From JAQWQB01 sp047636995 (lineage in GTDB: Bacteria > Bacteroidota > Bacteroidia > Flavobacteriales_D > Sanyastnellaceae), in assembly GCA_047636995.1 (NCBI GenBank), contig JBLIGQ010000017.1:1-53412 (forward strand): a stretch of 53,412 nucleotides of DNA. Reading direction: 5' to 3'. This document shows, in pieces, positions 34,881-43,302 of this stretch (position 1 is its first letter; each line of letters starts with the position of its first letter). The notes under the pieces were generated by a model. That model did not search any database and had not been told where the DNA came from. It worked only from the letters and a program-made list of their open reading frames with translations. A program made the translations under genes and the position numbers.

Positions 34881-36066
34881 TTATTGGCCTGTGATCAAAG
34901 TCACTCTAAAGAACTCGGAACTTTATAGGTGTTAAGAGTTGGTTTGTAGACGTCGTCAAACTTGGTGCCCTCTCTTGCTCTAAACTCATTCGCCTAACTC
35001 CCAGTGGTCAATTTTCCAACCCTCCTTCTACTGTACTAAAGCTTGCTTGTACTTCAGCTATTCTCAGCGGTCTTTCCTGTCAGATCTTGCCCACATTTCG
35101 AAACGCAAAACCCAAGCCTCATTTCACATTTACAAAGTTCTTCTGTACGACTACAAAGTTGTTGTCGGGGGTGTTGATTTGGTTCGGAGCTTTGCATAGG
35201 GAAGGGGCGACTAATAATCCATAGGTATCTGGGTTTTGGACTGGTGCCCTACCACCATAAATCTCAAGACGCATTGAAGACACTCCTGCTCCTACTTCTC
35301 ATCCCCCTGCTCTTCGTTAATCCTGCTGCCAGACAGGATTAAGCAAACGTTGCTTTAGGAGAACTTTACACGAACTTAGTTGAAGCCTTCAAATCTGAAA
35401 ACGACCGCATTCTAAATGTCTTTTGTCACCAGCTCATGGCCTAAGAGCCTACGATGAAGTACATGCGTGACAACCACCTTTGCTACAGAGGCGTTCCCTG
35501 TAAATTAGACGAAAAAGGGATAGACCCAAGTGCGCTGGGAAAAGACATATACCCCAGTTTATTGCGTGTTCGAAACAGCATGATGCAAGCTGGACTTCTA
35601 AACAGATTGAAACACGAAGATTCAACCAACTACAAATGGGACGTCGTGATTATTGTCAGTAAAACTAGACCTGGAAGTTCTGTCTAATTTTTCAAAACAA
35701 CTTTTCACTTTCACAGGAGAAATATGATCAAGCTGTCTTTATGGCTAACTCTAGTGGCCCAACTTTAGAGGAGTTATTCCTAGAAGGAAAGGAAGGAAAT
35801 ATCCAAATCATTTTTAGAACTGAAATGCCCATGCTTTTGAAATCTAACCAACAGCTCATTACTTATTCGATCGGCGAAACGGGCTTCATCCAAAAAAAAT
35901 GGTGTTTATTCACGAAACCATGCGTAGATTATTCTGTGCGCAAAGATTAAAAAAGCATGAACCATGGAAAGCGCTAGAGCTCAGCACTGTTTCTCCCCTC
36001 CTCCAATATCACCTGCGTCTTACTAGCTTGCACCACTGGAACCCTAACGCCTTAAACCCAACCAAT
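34881..36066. other. Gene-poor interval with decayed sequence
   Basis: Nearly 1.2 kb separates repeat copy B from the bestrophin gene. Composition is mixed and frames are repeatedly broken. The only stretches with some coding character are 35343-35687 (given separately) and 35741-35950, an open frame of 69 codons ending beyond an A8 run near 35892-35899 where a frameshift could have occurred. Neither matches a family that I recognise. An imperfect repeat, AATCCTGCTGCC then GACAGGATT, is at 35321-35340. I see no transposase motif, tRNA or clear promoter. The interval looks like an insertion hotspot holding debris of lost genes. Confidence 0.5.
35343..35687 (+). pseudogene. Probable gene remnant interrupted by one in-frame stop
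   Basis: One frame is open from 35343 to the stop at 35685-35687 apart from a single TAA at 35442-35444. Before that stop the translation includes GELYTNLVEAFKSENDRIL, and after it MKYMRDNHLCYRGVPCKLDEKGI and DIYPSLLRVRNSMMQAGLL. The residue mix on both sides is protein-like, so a decayed gene is more likely than chance. An alternative is an intact small gene of 77 codons starting at the ATG at 35454. I recognise no family. Confidence 0.35.
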
Positions 36067-37122
36067 ATGTATACAAAGAAGAAATACACTACCACTGAAA
36101 TGGCCTGGTGGACACGCTTTGAGTCCTTCCTCTTTGTAGGAATAGGCACTGGTTGGGTGGCTGCTTTTTATTTTCTTGATTTAGCTTGGCTCAAAATACC
36201 CTGGACTCCCATAGCATTAATTGGCACTGCAGTAGCATTTGTTGTTGGTTTTCAGAACAACGCTGCCTATGGCCGGATTTGGGAGGCTAGAAAAATCTGG
36301 GGAGGGATTGTAAATACTTCCCGCACCTTCGGGGTTTACTTGCAAGACATGATTGACAATGAGTATACTGACAATCCTGCTGATGAAGCAGAATTGAAGA
36401 AGGAGGTCAAAACACTTACTTACCGTCACATCGCTTGGATGACAGCTTTGCGCCACGCCATGAGGGTTTACATGCCCTGGGAAACAACCTCAAAACACAA
36501 AACCAATTCAGAATGGGATGCCAAGCCGCCTGAGCGCCTATCAACCTTGGAAGCAGATCTCAAGCCTTACATTTCAGATGAAGACTTTGCCTATGTGATG
36601 AGCAAAAAGAACAAGCAAACTGCGCTATTATACCTGCAGTCTCATCATTTAAAAGCACTAAAGAAAAGGGGCCATTTGTGGGAATTCTCATTCTTAGAAA
36701 TCGAAGGACTGGTGGCACAAATGTTCACGCACCAGGGCAAAAGCGAGCGTATAAAAAACTTTCCGTATCCACGCCAGTTCGCCACTTTGAATCACTTCTT
36801 CATGTGGATCTTCGTCCTAGTTCTGCCACTGGCACTTATCCCTCAATTCGCTGATATTGGTGTAGAAATGCAAGAAACATATCCAGCTATTTCAAAAGTT
36901 TTCATTTGGTTGTCCATTCCCTTCTATGTGGCTGTAGCCTGGATATTCCATACGATGGAGCGCATTGGGCGAACAGGCGACAATCCGTTCGAGGGCACCT
37001 CAAATGACGTTCCTATTTCTACTATTGCTAGGGGTATTGAAATTGATCTTCGTCAAAACTTAGGTGAATCTTTGGAAGCTATTCCAGAGCAGTTTGAGGC
37101 CAAATACAGTGTTCAGTTTTAA
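36067..37122 (+). CDS. Bestrophin-like membrane channel
   Basis: A 351-residue inner-membrane protein of the bestrophin/UPF0187 (YneE) family, which forms pentameric ion channels; bacterial members can conduct cations or anions. Visible parts: TM1 (FLFVGIGTGWVAAFYFL), TM2 (TPIALIGTAVAFVVGFQ), directly followed by the family signature FQNNAAYGRIWEARKIWGGI, a long soluble helical section, two C-terminal hydrophobic segments (FFMWIFVLVLPLALIP and VFIWLSIPFYVAVAWIF), and the late NPFEGTSNDVP motif. The start is set at the ATG at 36067 (MYTKKKYTTTEM). An open frame runs 56 codons farther upstream, but that part is unlike the family. A weak hairpin near 37300 may end the transcript. Confidence 0.9.
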   Translation: MYTKKKYTTTEMAWWTRFESFLFVGIGTGWVAAFYFLDLAWLKIPWTPIALIGTAVAFVVGFQNNAAYGRIWEARKIWGGIVNTSRTFGVYLQDMIDNEYTDNPADEAELKKEVKTLTYRHIAWMTALRHAMRVYMPWETTSKHKTNSEWDAKPPERLSTLEADLKPYISDEDFAYVMSKKNKQTALLYLQSHHLKALKKRGHLWEFSFLEIEGLVAQMFTHQGKSERIKNFPYPRQFATLNHFFMWIFVLVLPLALIPQFADIGVEMQETYPAISKVFIWLSIPFYVAVAWIFHTMERIGRTGDNPFEGTSNDVPISTIARGIEIDLRQNLGESLEAIPEQFEAKYSVQF

Positions 37123-37295
37123 AGTGGATAAGGACAAAAAGTTTGCTTTTTAAACAGAGTCTCTTCAAGAAAGACCTTTTAACGCAACCCATCCCAAAAA
37201 CCTTCGTAAAACAACACATAATTCCATCTCACCGCGGAACTTCCAGTGCTGGAAGAGTATTGTACATTGATTTTGGTTTACTAATGTACTCGGTT

Positions 37296-37332
37296 ACAAA
37301 GGGGGTCGCTTCGGTGGCCCCTACTTTATTTT
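37296..37332 (+). terminator. Weak candidate terminator after the bestrophin gene
   Basis: AGGGG and CCCCT flank a loop containing GCTTCGG, followed by ACTTTATTTT. The stem is only five to six pairs and the T-tract is interrupted. It lies about 180 bases after the bestrophin stop and directly before the small membrane protein gene at 37357. Confidence 0.35.
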
Positions 37333-37356
37333 AGGAATTGACCTTACCTTGCGCAC

Positions 37357-37680
37357 ATGACCAATGAAACAAAATGGATCCTGACAATCGTTTGCTCAAT
37401 CGTGCTGATTGCCGTGATTGTGTGGAAAGTAAATGCCATTCGCAAAGCGCGAAAAGCATTGGTTGAACGTCCGGGAATAATCTCAAATTGGCTGTCTACA
37501 ATGAAAGGCAACCAGCAAATATTCAAGCCTGTAATTAAGTTCATTGGACTCGACGGAAAGCAACAAGAGCTCCCTGCAGATGATTACTGCGAAGGAGCTC
37601 CTGAATATGCTATTGGCACCAATGTGATGGTGAAAATCAACCCGAAAAAGCCGGACTTTATTTCCGTAATCTATCCGTAG
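37357..37680 (+). CDS. Small membrane-anchored protein, DUF3592-like
   Basis: A 107-residue protein with one N-terminal membrane segment (WILTIVCSIVLIAVIVWKV) and a C-terminal domain of about 80 residues. The spacing of PVIKFIGLDGK, then an acidic stretch, then YAIGTNVMVKINPKKPDF resembles DUF3592, where a parent domain reads PVV-Y to G-V-V-Y-P-P. The assignment is by pattern only. Its 3' end overlaps the end of the convergent MoxR-family gene by ten bases, and both stop codons are TAG. Function is unknown. Confidence 0.65.
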   Translation: MTNETKWILTIVCSIVLIAVIVWKVNAIRKARKALVERPGIISNWLSTMKGNQQIFKPVIKFIGLDGKQQELPADDYCEGAPEYAIGTNVMVKINPKKPDFISVIYP

Positions 37681-39167
37681 GTTTCTTCGTCATTATCATC
37701 ATCTGGATTGAAAAGGGTGTTGAACAAGTCGCTAAAGCTTACAGCCCCTTCTACCACTTCTTTGTTGAGTTGGTTGTATTCTCCCAATCCGTGCAACACG
37801 AATTCCATCCACAGCGTTTTTTGATCTCCTGCATTCGGAACATACCTATCAACAACAGCTTCCAATCCGTCAATCTGATGTAGCTTCTCCCCGTAGGTTT
37901 CTTCGTCATCAATGTGCAGTAAGTCTAAATCGTTCTCACCAAACCATGCCACAACCTTTCCGTAAGGATCTTCAATTTTACCTTTCTTCGCCAATTCAGG
38001 GTCTGGGAACGACTGAGGGAATTTGGTTCGAATGGCCTTTCCAATCAAGTGCAAAGCCACTCCGCGCGGACCTTCTTGCTCGCCTTCATACACCAACTCT
38101 ACCTTCCCGGTTAAAGCAGGCACAATGCCCAACAAATCTATCACGCGCAGTTGCGTTTTGGCATCGCCGTTTGCAAGCGCGCGCAATTCTGCTGTGCTCA
38201 CAATGCTCTCAAAAGCAGATATGGTCAAACGTGCTGAAACACCACTTTTCTGATCAATAAACTCTGATTCACGCGCCTCAAATGCCACCTGCTCAACCAA
38301 CGTCTGCATCAATTCAGGAATCTGAACGGTGTTACGCTGGTCTTCAGTCAATTTCGCTTCTTGCTTAGTTATGGCCAATGAATCCTCAATATTCTTTGGG
38401 TAATGCGTCAAAATTTGCGACTGGATTCGGTCTTTCAACGGCGTGATGATGGCACCACGATTGGTGTAATCTTCCGGATTCGCTGTAAACACAAACTGCA
38501 CATCCAATGGCAAACGCAACTGAAATCCTCTAATTTGAATGTCGCCTTCTTGCAGCATATTGAACAAGGCAACTTGAATTCGCGGCTGCAAATCTGGAAG
38601 CTCATTGATCACAAAAATAGAACGGTGGGAACGCGGAACTAATCCGAAATGAATCACGCGCTCATCTGAATAATCTAACTTCAAATTGGCCGCCTTAATA
38701 GGATCAACATCGCCAATTAAGTCAGCAACCGTCACATCAGGAGTAGCCAATTTCTCAATATAGCGCTCTGAACGATGCACCCATTTCACAGGCGTAGCCT
38801 CTCCATGTTCTTGAATCAACTGTTTTGATTTTTTCGTGATAGGATCCAGCGGATCTTCATTCAATTCACTCCCCTCAATTACGGGCATATACTCATCTAG
38901 CAATTCAGTCAACTGACGGGCAATACGTGTTTTAGCCTGCCCTCTCAACCCCAAAAGATTGATGTTGTGTCTTGCCAAAATAGCGCGTTTTAGCTCTGGA
39001 ATTACGGTTTCATCATACCCCATAATGCCATTGAAAATCGGTTCATTCGCCCTTATTTTCGCAATTAAATTTTCGCGCAGCTCATCACGCACTGTGCGTG
39101 AAACATACTTCGATGCCTTCAGTTCTCCGAGGGTCTGAATGGCGGTCATTTTTTTGGTATCTAACAT
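37671..39167 (-). CDS. MoxR/Mg-chelatase-like AAA+ ATPase, partner of a VWA protein
   Basis: A 498-residue cytoplasmic ATPase. I start at the ATG at 39167 (MLDTKKMTAIQTLGEL), one base after the stop of the upstream VWA gene; the frame extends 17 codons farther into that gene, which is unlikely. The Walker A motif is GLRGQAKT (about 73-80), with Ala in place of the last Gly. The Walker B region reads FVINELPDL, with Asn188 where Asp is usual, then Glu189. Further on are LFNMLQEGDIQIRG and ANPEDYTNRG, with the sensor Asn. The combination fits the family that includes Mycobacterium tuberculosis Rv0958, always beside a VWA gene. Such pairs act as chaperones or metal-insertion machines; the client is unknown. 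Confidence 0.85.
   Translation of the reverse strand: MLDTKKMTAIQTLGELKASKYVSRTVRDELRENLIAKIRANEPIFNGIMGYDETVIPELKRAILARHNINLLGLRGQAKTRIARQLTELLDEYMPVIEGSELNEDPLDPITKKSKQLIQEHGEATPVKWVHRSERYIEKLATPDVTVADLIGDVDPIKAANLKLDYSDERVIHFGLVPRSHRSIFVINELPDLQPRIQVALFNMLQEGDIQIRGFQLRLPLDVQFVFTANPEDYTNRGAIITPLKDRIQSQILTHYPKNIEDSLAITKQEAKLTEDQRNTVQIPELMQTLVEQVAFEARESEFIDQKSGVSARLTISAFESIVSTAELRALANGDAKTQLRVIDLLGIVPALTGKVELVYEGEQEGPRGVALHLIGKAIRTKFPQSFPDPELAKKGKIEDPYGKVVAWFGENDLDLLHIDDEETYGEKLHQIDGLEAVVDRYVPNAGDQKTLWMEFVLHGLGEYNQLNKEVVEGAVSFSDLFNTLFNPDDDNDEETYG
37675..37909. repeat. 19-bp direct repeat inside the 3' end of the MoxR-family gene
   Basis: CCGTAGGTTTCTTCGTCAT occurs exactly at 37675-37693 and again at 37891-37909. 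Both copies are read in the same frame by the leftward ATPase gene and encode DDEETYG or DEETYG; the first copy supplies its last residues, and the stop codon lies just beyond. The first copy also contains the TAG that ends the convergent gene at 37680. Confidence 0.9.
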
Positions 39168-39168
39168 C

Positions 39169-40269
39169 TTAGAATTTTCTTCTTCTGTTATTTTCAAAAT
39201 CTGAGAACATGGTATCACCTAGCCCTTTCAGTCCGGTGAAAAATGCTCTTCCGTTGTTTGCCTCAGTAAAATCCTCTACAAACTGCTGTAGATAGGGATC
39301 AGTGGCAATCATAAACGTGGTAATTGGAACTTTCAACTTCCTACATTGACGTGCTAAGTTCAAGCACTTGTTTACGATGTAAGGATCTAATCCTGAACTG
39401 TTTTTATAGTATTCTCCATTTTCAAGTAAACAAGAAGGCTTCCCGTCTGTGATCATGAAAATTTGTTTATTCGAAGACTTCTTCCGCCGAAGGATATCCA
39501 TAGCGCGTTCCAATCCGGCAACGGTATTGGTGTGGAAAGGTCCTACCGTTAAATACGGAAGGTCTTTGACCTGAATTTCCCAAGCATCATTTCCGAAAAC
39601 CACAATATCTAAAGTATCTTTTGGATACTTGCGCATGATCAGTTCGCTGAGCGCCATGGCTACTTTCTTTGCCGGAGTAATTCGGTCTTCACCGTACAAA
39701 ATCATGCTGTGCGAAATGTCAATCATGAGCACAGTAGATGTCATGGTCTTGAACTCCTGCTCTACCACCTCGAGGTCATTTTCAGTAATCATCCCAGAGT
39801 CTACTCCATGGTTGATTTGGGCGTTACGAAAGCTCTCAGCAAAGTCAATTTGTTCTGTCTTATCGCCAAAGCGAAAAGGTCTGCGCTCTTCAGTTTGCTC
39901 ATCTCCTCCTCCCGTAAACTTTGTGCTATGCTGTCCGTTTCCGCCCTTTTTAAGATTACCGAAAATCTGATCTAGGGCTTTCTTACGAATGTGCTGCTCT
40001 CCTTTTGAAGAAAGCACTGCCTTCCCCTTTCCTTTTTCGTCCTCATCTCTTATGTACCCCTTCGCTTTCAATTCAGCAACAAAATCATCAAACGTATATT
40101 CCTCATCAAACAGGTTGTACTGTTTGTCAAGCTGCTGCATCCAATCTAAGGCTTCGTCAACGTCTCCTGAGGTGTGCGTTACCAATTCTGTGAAAATATC
40201 CAGCATGCGCTCAAAGCGAGAACGCTGGTCTTTTTCTGGTATGAACTCGCCGAATTTATATCCTAACAT
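39169..40269 (-). CDS. VWA-domain protein paired with the MoxR-family ATPase
   Basis: A 366-residue soluble protein without signal peptide. Residues 1 to about 170 are charged and helical, with a basic glycine-rich stretch (GNLKKGGNGQH). Residues 175 to the end form a von Willebrand A domain with an intact metal-ion site: DISHS at 184-188, a Thr in HTNTVAGL and MITDGKPS later. This is the order seen in MoxR-associated proteins such as CoxE, BchD and Rv0959. The downstream ATPase gene begins one base after its stop, so the two products are probably made in fixed ratio and form one complex. It diverges from the OmpA-domain gene at 40391. Confidence 0.88.
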   Translation of the reverse strand: MLGYKFGEFIPEKDQRSRFERMLDIFTELVTHTSGDVDEALDWMQQLDKQYNLFDEEYTFDDFVAELKAKGYIRDEDEKGKGKAVLSSKGEQHIRKKALDQIFGNLKKGGNGQHSTKFTGGGDEQTEERRPFRFGDKTEQIDFAESFRNAQINHGVDSGMITENDLEVVEQEFKTMTSTVLMIDISHSMILYGEDRITPAKKVAMALSELIMRKYPKDTLDIVVFGNDAWEIQVKDLPYLTVGPFHTNTVAGLERAMDILRRKKSSNKQIFMITDGKPSCLLENGEYYKNSSGLDPYIVNKCLNLARQCRKLKVPITTFMIATDPYLQQFVEDFTEANNGRAFFTGLKGLGDTMFSDFENNRRRKF

Positions 40270-40390
40270 TGGCTATTTTTCTTGTGGGACTAAATGTGGA
40301 GAAATAAAGTGGTGGAAAAGAGTAAAAGTTATTAAATTTAACCGCCCAGGTTTCCGTTTGTTCACGGCCACTCACCCAACCCGCTGTGAG

Positions 40391-41278
40391 ATGAAAAAAG
40401 TATTGATAGTCACGTTCTTAGTTCTGCTCACCGCAGTATCATTTGCATCCATTAAGGTGCGAAGAGCTATCGAATTCCCTGAAAACAGCTCAGTTTTAGC
40501 GCGAAATGCAGCCGAAGTATTAGACGATTTTGATGCCTACACCGAAGGATTCATTGTTGAAAAGATCAACATTGTCTCCATTTCTACCAGCGGCGAACAA
40601 AGTTTTCATGAAATCAAGTTATCGAAACAACGATCAGAAGCGGTGTTTCAGTTTCTCACAAGCAATTTCCCTGACGAAAGTGTTTATGAGTTAACATACC
40701 GTGACGGAGGCAACCGGCTGCACAACGCAGCCTACGGAACAGATTTTGTCATTATTACGGCCTACTTCATTGAAATGGAGGCGCCCAGCCTAGCCCAACC
40801 GGAAAGAGTCCTCTTCCCAGAAGAATTTGGAGGCATTGAGCGCTTGAACTTCCCTGTTGCTCTTTCTATGAATGTCACTGGAGCAAAAGAGAGCTATTCC
40901 ATGAGCAGCGTCTACTTTGAAGGAAACAGCAGCGTCTACAAAAACAAATCTGAGCCATCATTGAACGCCTTGATGAACTTCATGGAAAATCACCCTTCAA
41001 TCCACATTAGACTGGAAGGGCACGTAAACGGAAAAATGGGGGGCGCTTACCTTAAAAGAGCGGCGAAAACCAATCCTGAGCGGGTTGAATATAAAAACGC
41101 AGAAGACCTTTCTTTAGCCCGAGCTGAAACCGTAAAATCCTTTCTGACAAATGGTGGTATTGATCCTTCACGAATAGAATGTTTCGGTAAAGGTGGTAAG
41201 GAAATGGTTTTCAAGCGCCCAAAGAATGAACGTGAGAATGCGGCCAATAGACGTATTGAAGTAACTGTGATTCAATAG
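40391..41278 (+). CDS. Exported OmpA-domain protein
   Basis: A 295-residue envelope protein. MKKVLIVTFLVLLTAVSFA is the signal peptide, which fixes the start at 40391; the same frame is open for 134 codons upstream, but that part lies in the opposite strand of the VWA gene. Residues about 20-170 are unassigned. From about 175 on there is an OmpA C-terminal domain with VYFEGNSSVYKNKSEPSLNALMNFM, an IHIRLEGHVNG strand, LSLARAETVKSFL and the final NRRIEVTV, which should bind peptidoglycan. A lysine-rich insertion (LKRAAKTNPERVEYKNAE) sits between the two halves, and no beta-barrel is evident. It is probably a periplasmic or outer-membrane-linked anchor protein. Confidence 0.82.
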   Translation: MKKVLIVTFLVLLTAVSFASIKVRRAIEFPENSSVLARNAAEVLDDFDAYTEGFIVEKINIVSISTSGEQSFHEIKLSKQRSEAVFQFLTSNFPDESVYELTYRDGGNRLHNAAYGTDFVIITAYFIEMEAPSLAQPERVLFPEEFGGIERLNFPVALSMNVTGAKESYSMSSVYFEGNSSVYKNKSEPSLNALMNFMENHPSIHIRLEGHVNGKMGGAYLKRAAKTNPERVEYKNAEDLSLARAETVKSFLTNGGIDPSRIECFGKGGKEMVFKRPKNERENAANRRIEVTVIQ

Positions 41279-41367
41279 TCGCTGTTTCTGCGGCGAACCC
41301 AGTGCTAGATATTCCCTATTTAAATACAACAAATTCATTTCAACCGTGTTAATTTGTAAGGTAACAC

Positions 41368-43302
41368 ATGGAAAAACTCGAATTATATTGCGTTAGCCCG
41401 TTCAAGTATGAACGCTTCGCCACCCGTGAAGTCATGGTCGGAAATGTAGGTATTGGCGGTAACAATCCGTTCAGATTGCAATCAATGACTACTACTGACA
41501 CCATGGACACTGAAGGCACCATCGAACAGTCTATTCGAATGATCGATGCGGGCTGTGAATTAGTTCGAATTACCGCTCCTAGTAAAAAAGAGGCGTTGAA
41601 CCTGAAGGTGATCAAAGACGGACTCCTCGCACGAGGTTACTCAGCACCACTTGTTGCTGACATTCATTTCACCCCAAATGCCGCCGAAATTGCCGCTGAT
41701 TACGTAGAGAAAGTGCGTGTCAATCCTGGTAATTACGCTGATAAAAAGAAATTTGAAGAACTCGAATACACTGATGAAGGCTACATTGCTGAATTGGATC
41801 GCATTCGCAAGCGTTTTACCCCGCTCGTTCTTAAATGCAAAGAATTAGGACGTGCCATGCGCATTGGCACGAATCACGGTTCACTGTCTGACCGCATCCT
41901 GTCCCGTTATGGAGACACACCGCATGGAATGGTTGAGTCAGCGATGGAGTTTCTGCGCATTTGTAGAGATCATGATTACCACGAAATTGTGATTTCAATG
42001 AAGGCCAGCAACACCCAAGTAATGGTTCAAGCCTACCGCTTATTGGTGAAAGTGATGATGCAAGAAGGGATGAATTACCCAACTCACCTAGGCGTTACTG
42101 AAGCGGGTGATGGTGAAGATGGTAGAATCAAATCAGCTGTTGGAATTGGAACTTTACTAGAAGATGGCATTGGGGACACCATACGCGTATCTTTAACAGA
42201 AGAGCCGGAGGCTGAAATCCCTGTTGCGCGAATGCTGGCTGAGCGTTACACCAATAGAAGTGAGCACCAGCCAATTGAAGAAGTAGAGATTCCTATTGAC
42301 TCATTCGGCTATCACAGAAGAGATACTTCACACATCTCAAACGTTGGGAAGCCAGAAGTTCCTCGTGTGGTCATTGATTTAAGTGCGAAAGATGAAATTA
42401 CTCCTGCCAATTTATTTGGAGGCGGCTACATGTATTCTGTAACACTTGACAAATGGAACATGACTGATCAGGCGTGTGATTATGTCTATGCGGGGAAAAA
42501 CGAAGTGGCATTTGAAATCCCAGGAACACTCGGGATATTAGTAGATGCTGATGTTTGGCCTTCAAATGCGCACCGTCCACGCCATTACCCTGTTTGGGAT
42601 GCAACAACTTATTTATCAGCCCCTTCTAAGCACACCGAAGCAAATTTTGTTAAGGCTCAACTAACAGATTTAACGCCGTCTTTCATTGCGCTACTAAAAA
42701 GTGATTCTACGGTTGTGCTTGTGCTCGAAACCAGCAATGCTCATGGAATGGTAGAGCAGCGCACAGCCTTCTTCAAATTACAAAACCATGGAGTTGATTG
42801 TCCGGTCATCATTCACCGGGTTTACGATGATTTAGATGCAGACCATTTTCAGCTCTATGCCTCAACAGATGCAGGCGCATTGTTTTTAGACGGATTGGGA
42901 GATGGAATTTGGTTCAGGGCGAAAAAGGTGCCCCTTCTGGCCATCAACGCAACCTCTTTTGGCACGCTTCAAGCAACGCGAACGCGCATCTCAAAAACAG
43001 AATACATCTCTTGCCCAAGCTGCGGAAGAACGCTATTCGACCTGCAGGAAACAACGGCGAAAATACGTACAGCTACAAGTCACCTTAAAGGCATTAAAAT
43101 TGGCATTATGGGTTGCATTGTGAATGGCCCTGGAGAAATGGCAGATGCTGATTATGGCTACGTTGGAACAGGCCCAGGAAAAATAAGTTTGTACAAGGAA
43201 AAATTGGTCGTGAAGAAAAATGTACCCGAAGCCGAAGCTGTAGATGATCTTGTTGAATTGATCCGCTCGAATGGTGATTGGGTAGAACCCGCTGCTGTTT
43301 AA
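41368..43302 (+). CDS. ispG: 4-hydroxy-3-methylbut-2-en-1-yl diphosphate synthase (long form)
   Basis: A 644-residue enzyme that reductively opens MEcPP to HMBPP in the MEP isoprenoid pathway. The N-terminal TIM barrel covers about residues 1-285 (MTTTDTMDTEGTIEQ, CELVRITAPS, VADIHF, RVNPGN). A central insert of about 250 residues follows, absent from the Escherichia coli protein but usual in Bacteroidota, plants and Chlamydia. The C-terminal Fe-S domain keeps all four cluster ligands: Cys549, Cys552, Cys583 and Glu590 (SCPSCGR, CIVNGPGE), with the same spacing from the last Cys to Glu as in the E. coli enzyme. The gene is alone in its direction, and its stop overlaps the convergent lspA stop by four bases (TTAA). 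Confidence 0.97.
   Translation: MEKLELYCVSPFKYERFATREVMVGNVGIGGNNPFRLQSMTTTDTMDTEGTIEQSIRMIDAGCELVRITAPSKKEALNLKVIKDGLLARGYSAPLVADIHFTPNAAEIAADYVEKVRVNPGNYADKKKFEELEYTDEGYIAELDRIRKRFTPLVLKCKELGRAMRIGTNHGSLSDRILSRYGDTPHGMVESAMEFLRICRDHDYHEIVISMKASNTQVMVQAYRLLVKVMMQEGMNYPTHLGVTEAGDGEDGRIKSAVGIGTLLEDGIGDTIRVSLTEEPEAEIPVARMLAERYTNRSEHQPIEEVEIPIDSFGYHRRDTSHISNVGKPEVPRVVIDLSAKDEITPANLFGGGYMYSVTLDKWNMTDQACDYVYAGKNEVAFEIPGTLGILVDADVWPSNAHRPRHYPVWDATTYLSAPSKHTEANFVKAQLTDLTPSFIALLKSDSTVVLVLETSNAHGMVEQRTAFFKLQNHGVDCPVIIHRVYDDLDADHFQLYASTDAGALFLDGLGDGIWFRAKKVPLLAINATSFGTLQATRTRISKTEYISCPSCGRTLFDLQETTAKIRTATSHLKGIKIGIMGCIVNGPGEMADADYGYVGTGPGKISLYKEKLVVKKNVPEAEAVDDLVELIRSNGDWVEPAAV

Noticed and set aside
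35899..36066. 56-codon upstream extension of the bestrophin gene
   Set aside because: The family starts close to the first membrane segment, and the extension overlaps decayed DNA and the A8 run.
37143..37334. 63-codon frame between the bestrophin gene and the small membrane protein gene
   Set aside because: No domain or signal, and it covers the weak terminator hairpin; likely chance.
39989..40390. 134-codon upstream extension of the OmpA-domain gene
   Set aside because: A good signal peptide starts at 40391, and the upstream part is only the opposite strand of the VWA gene.
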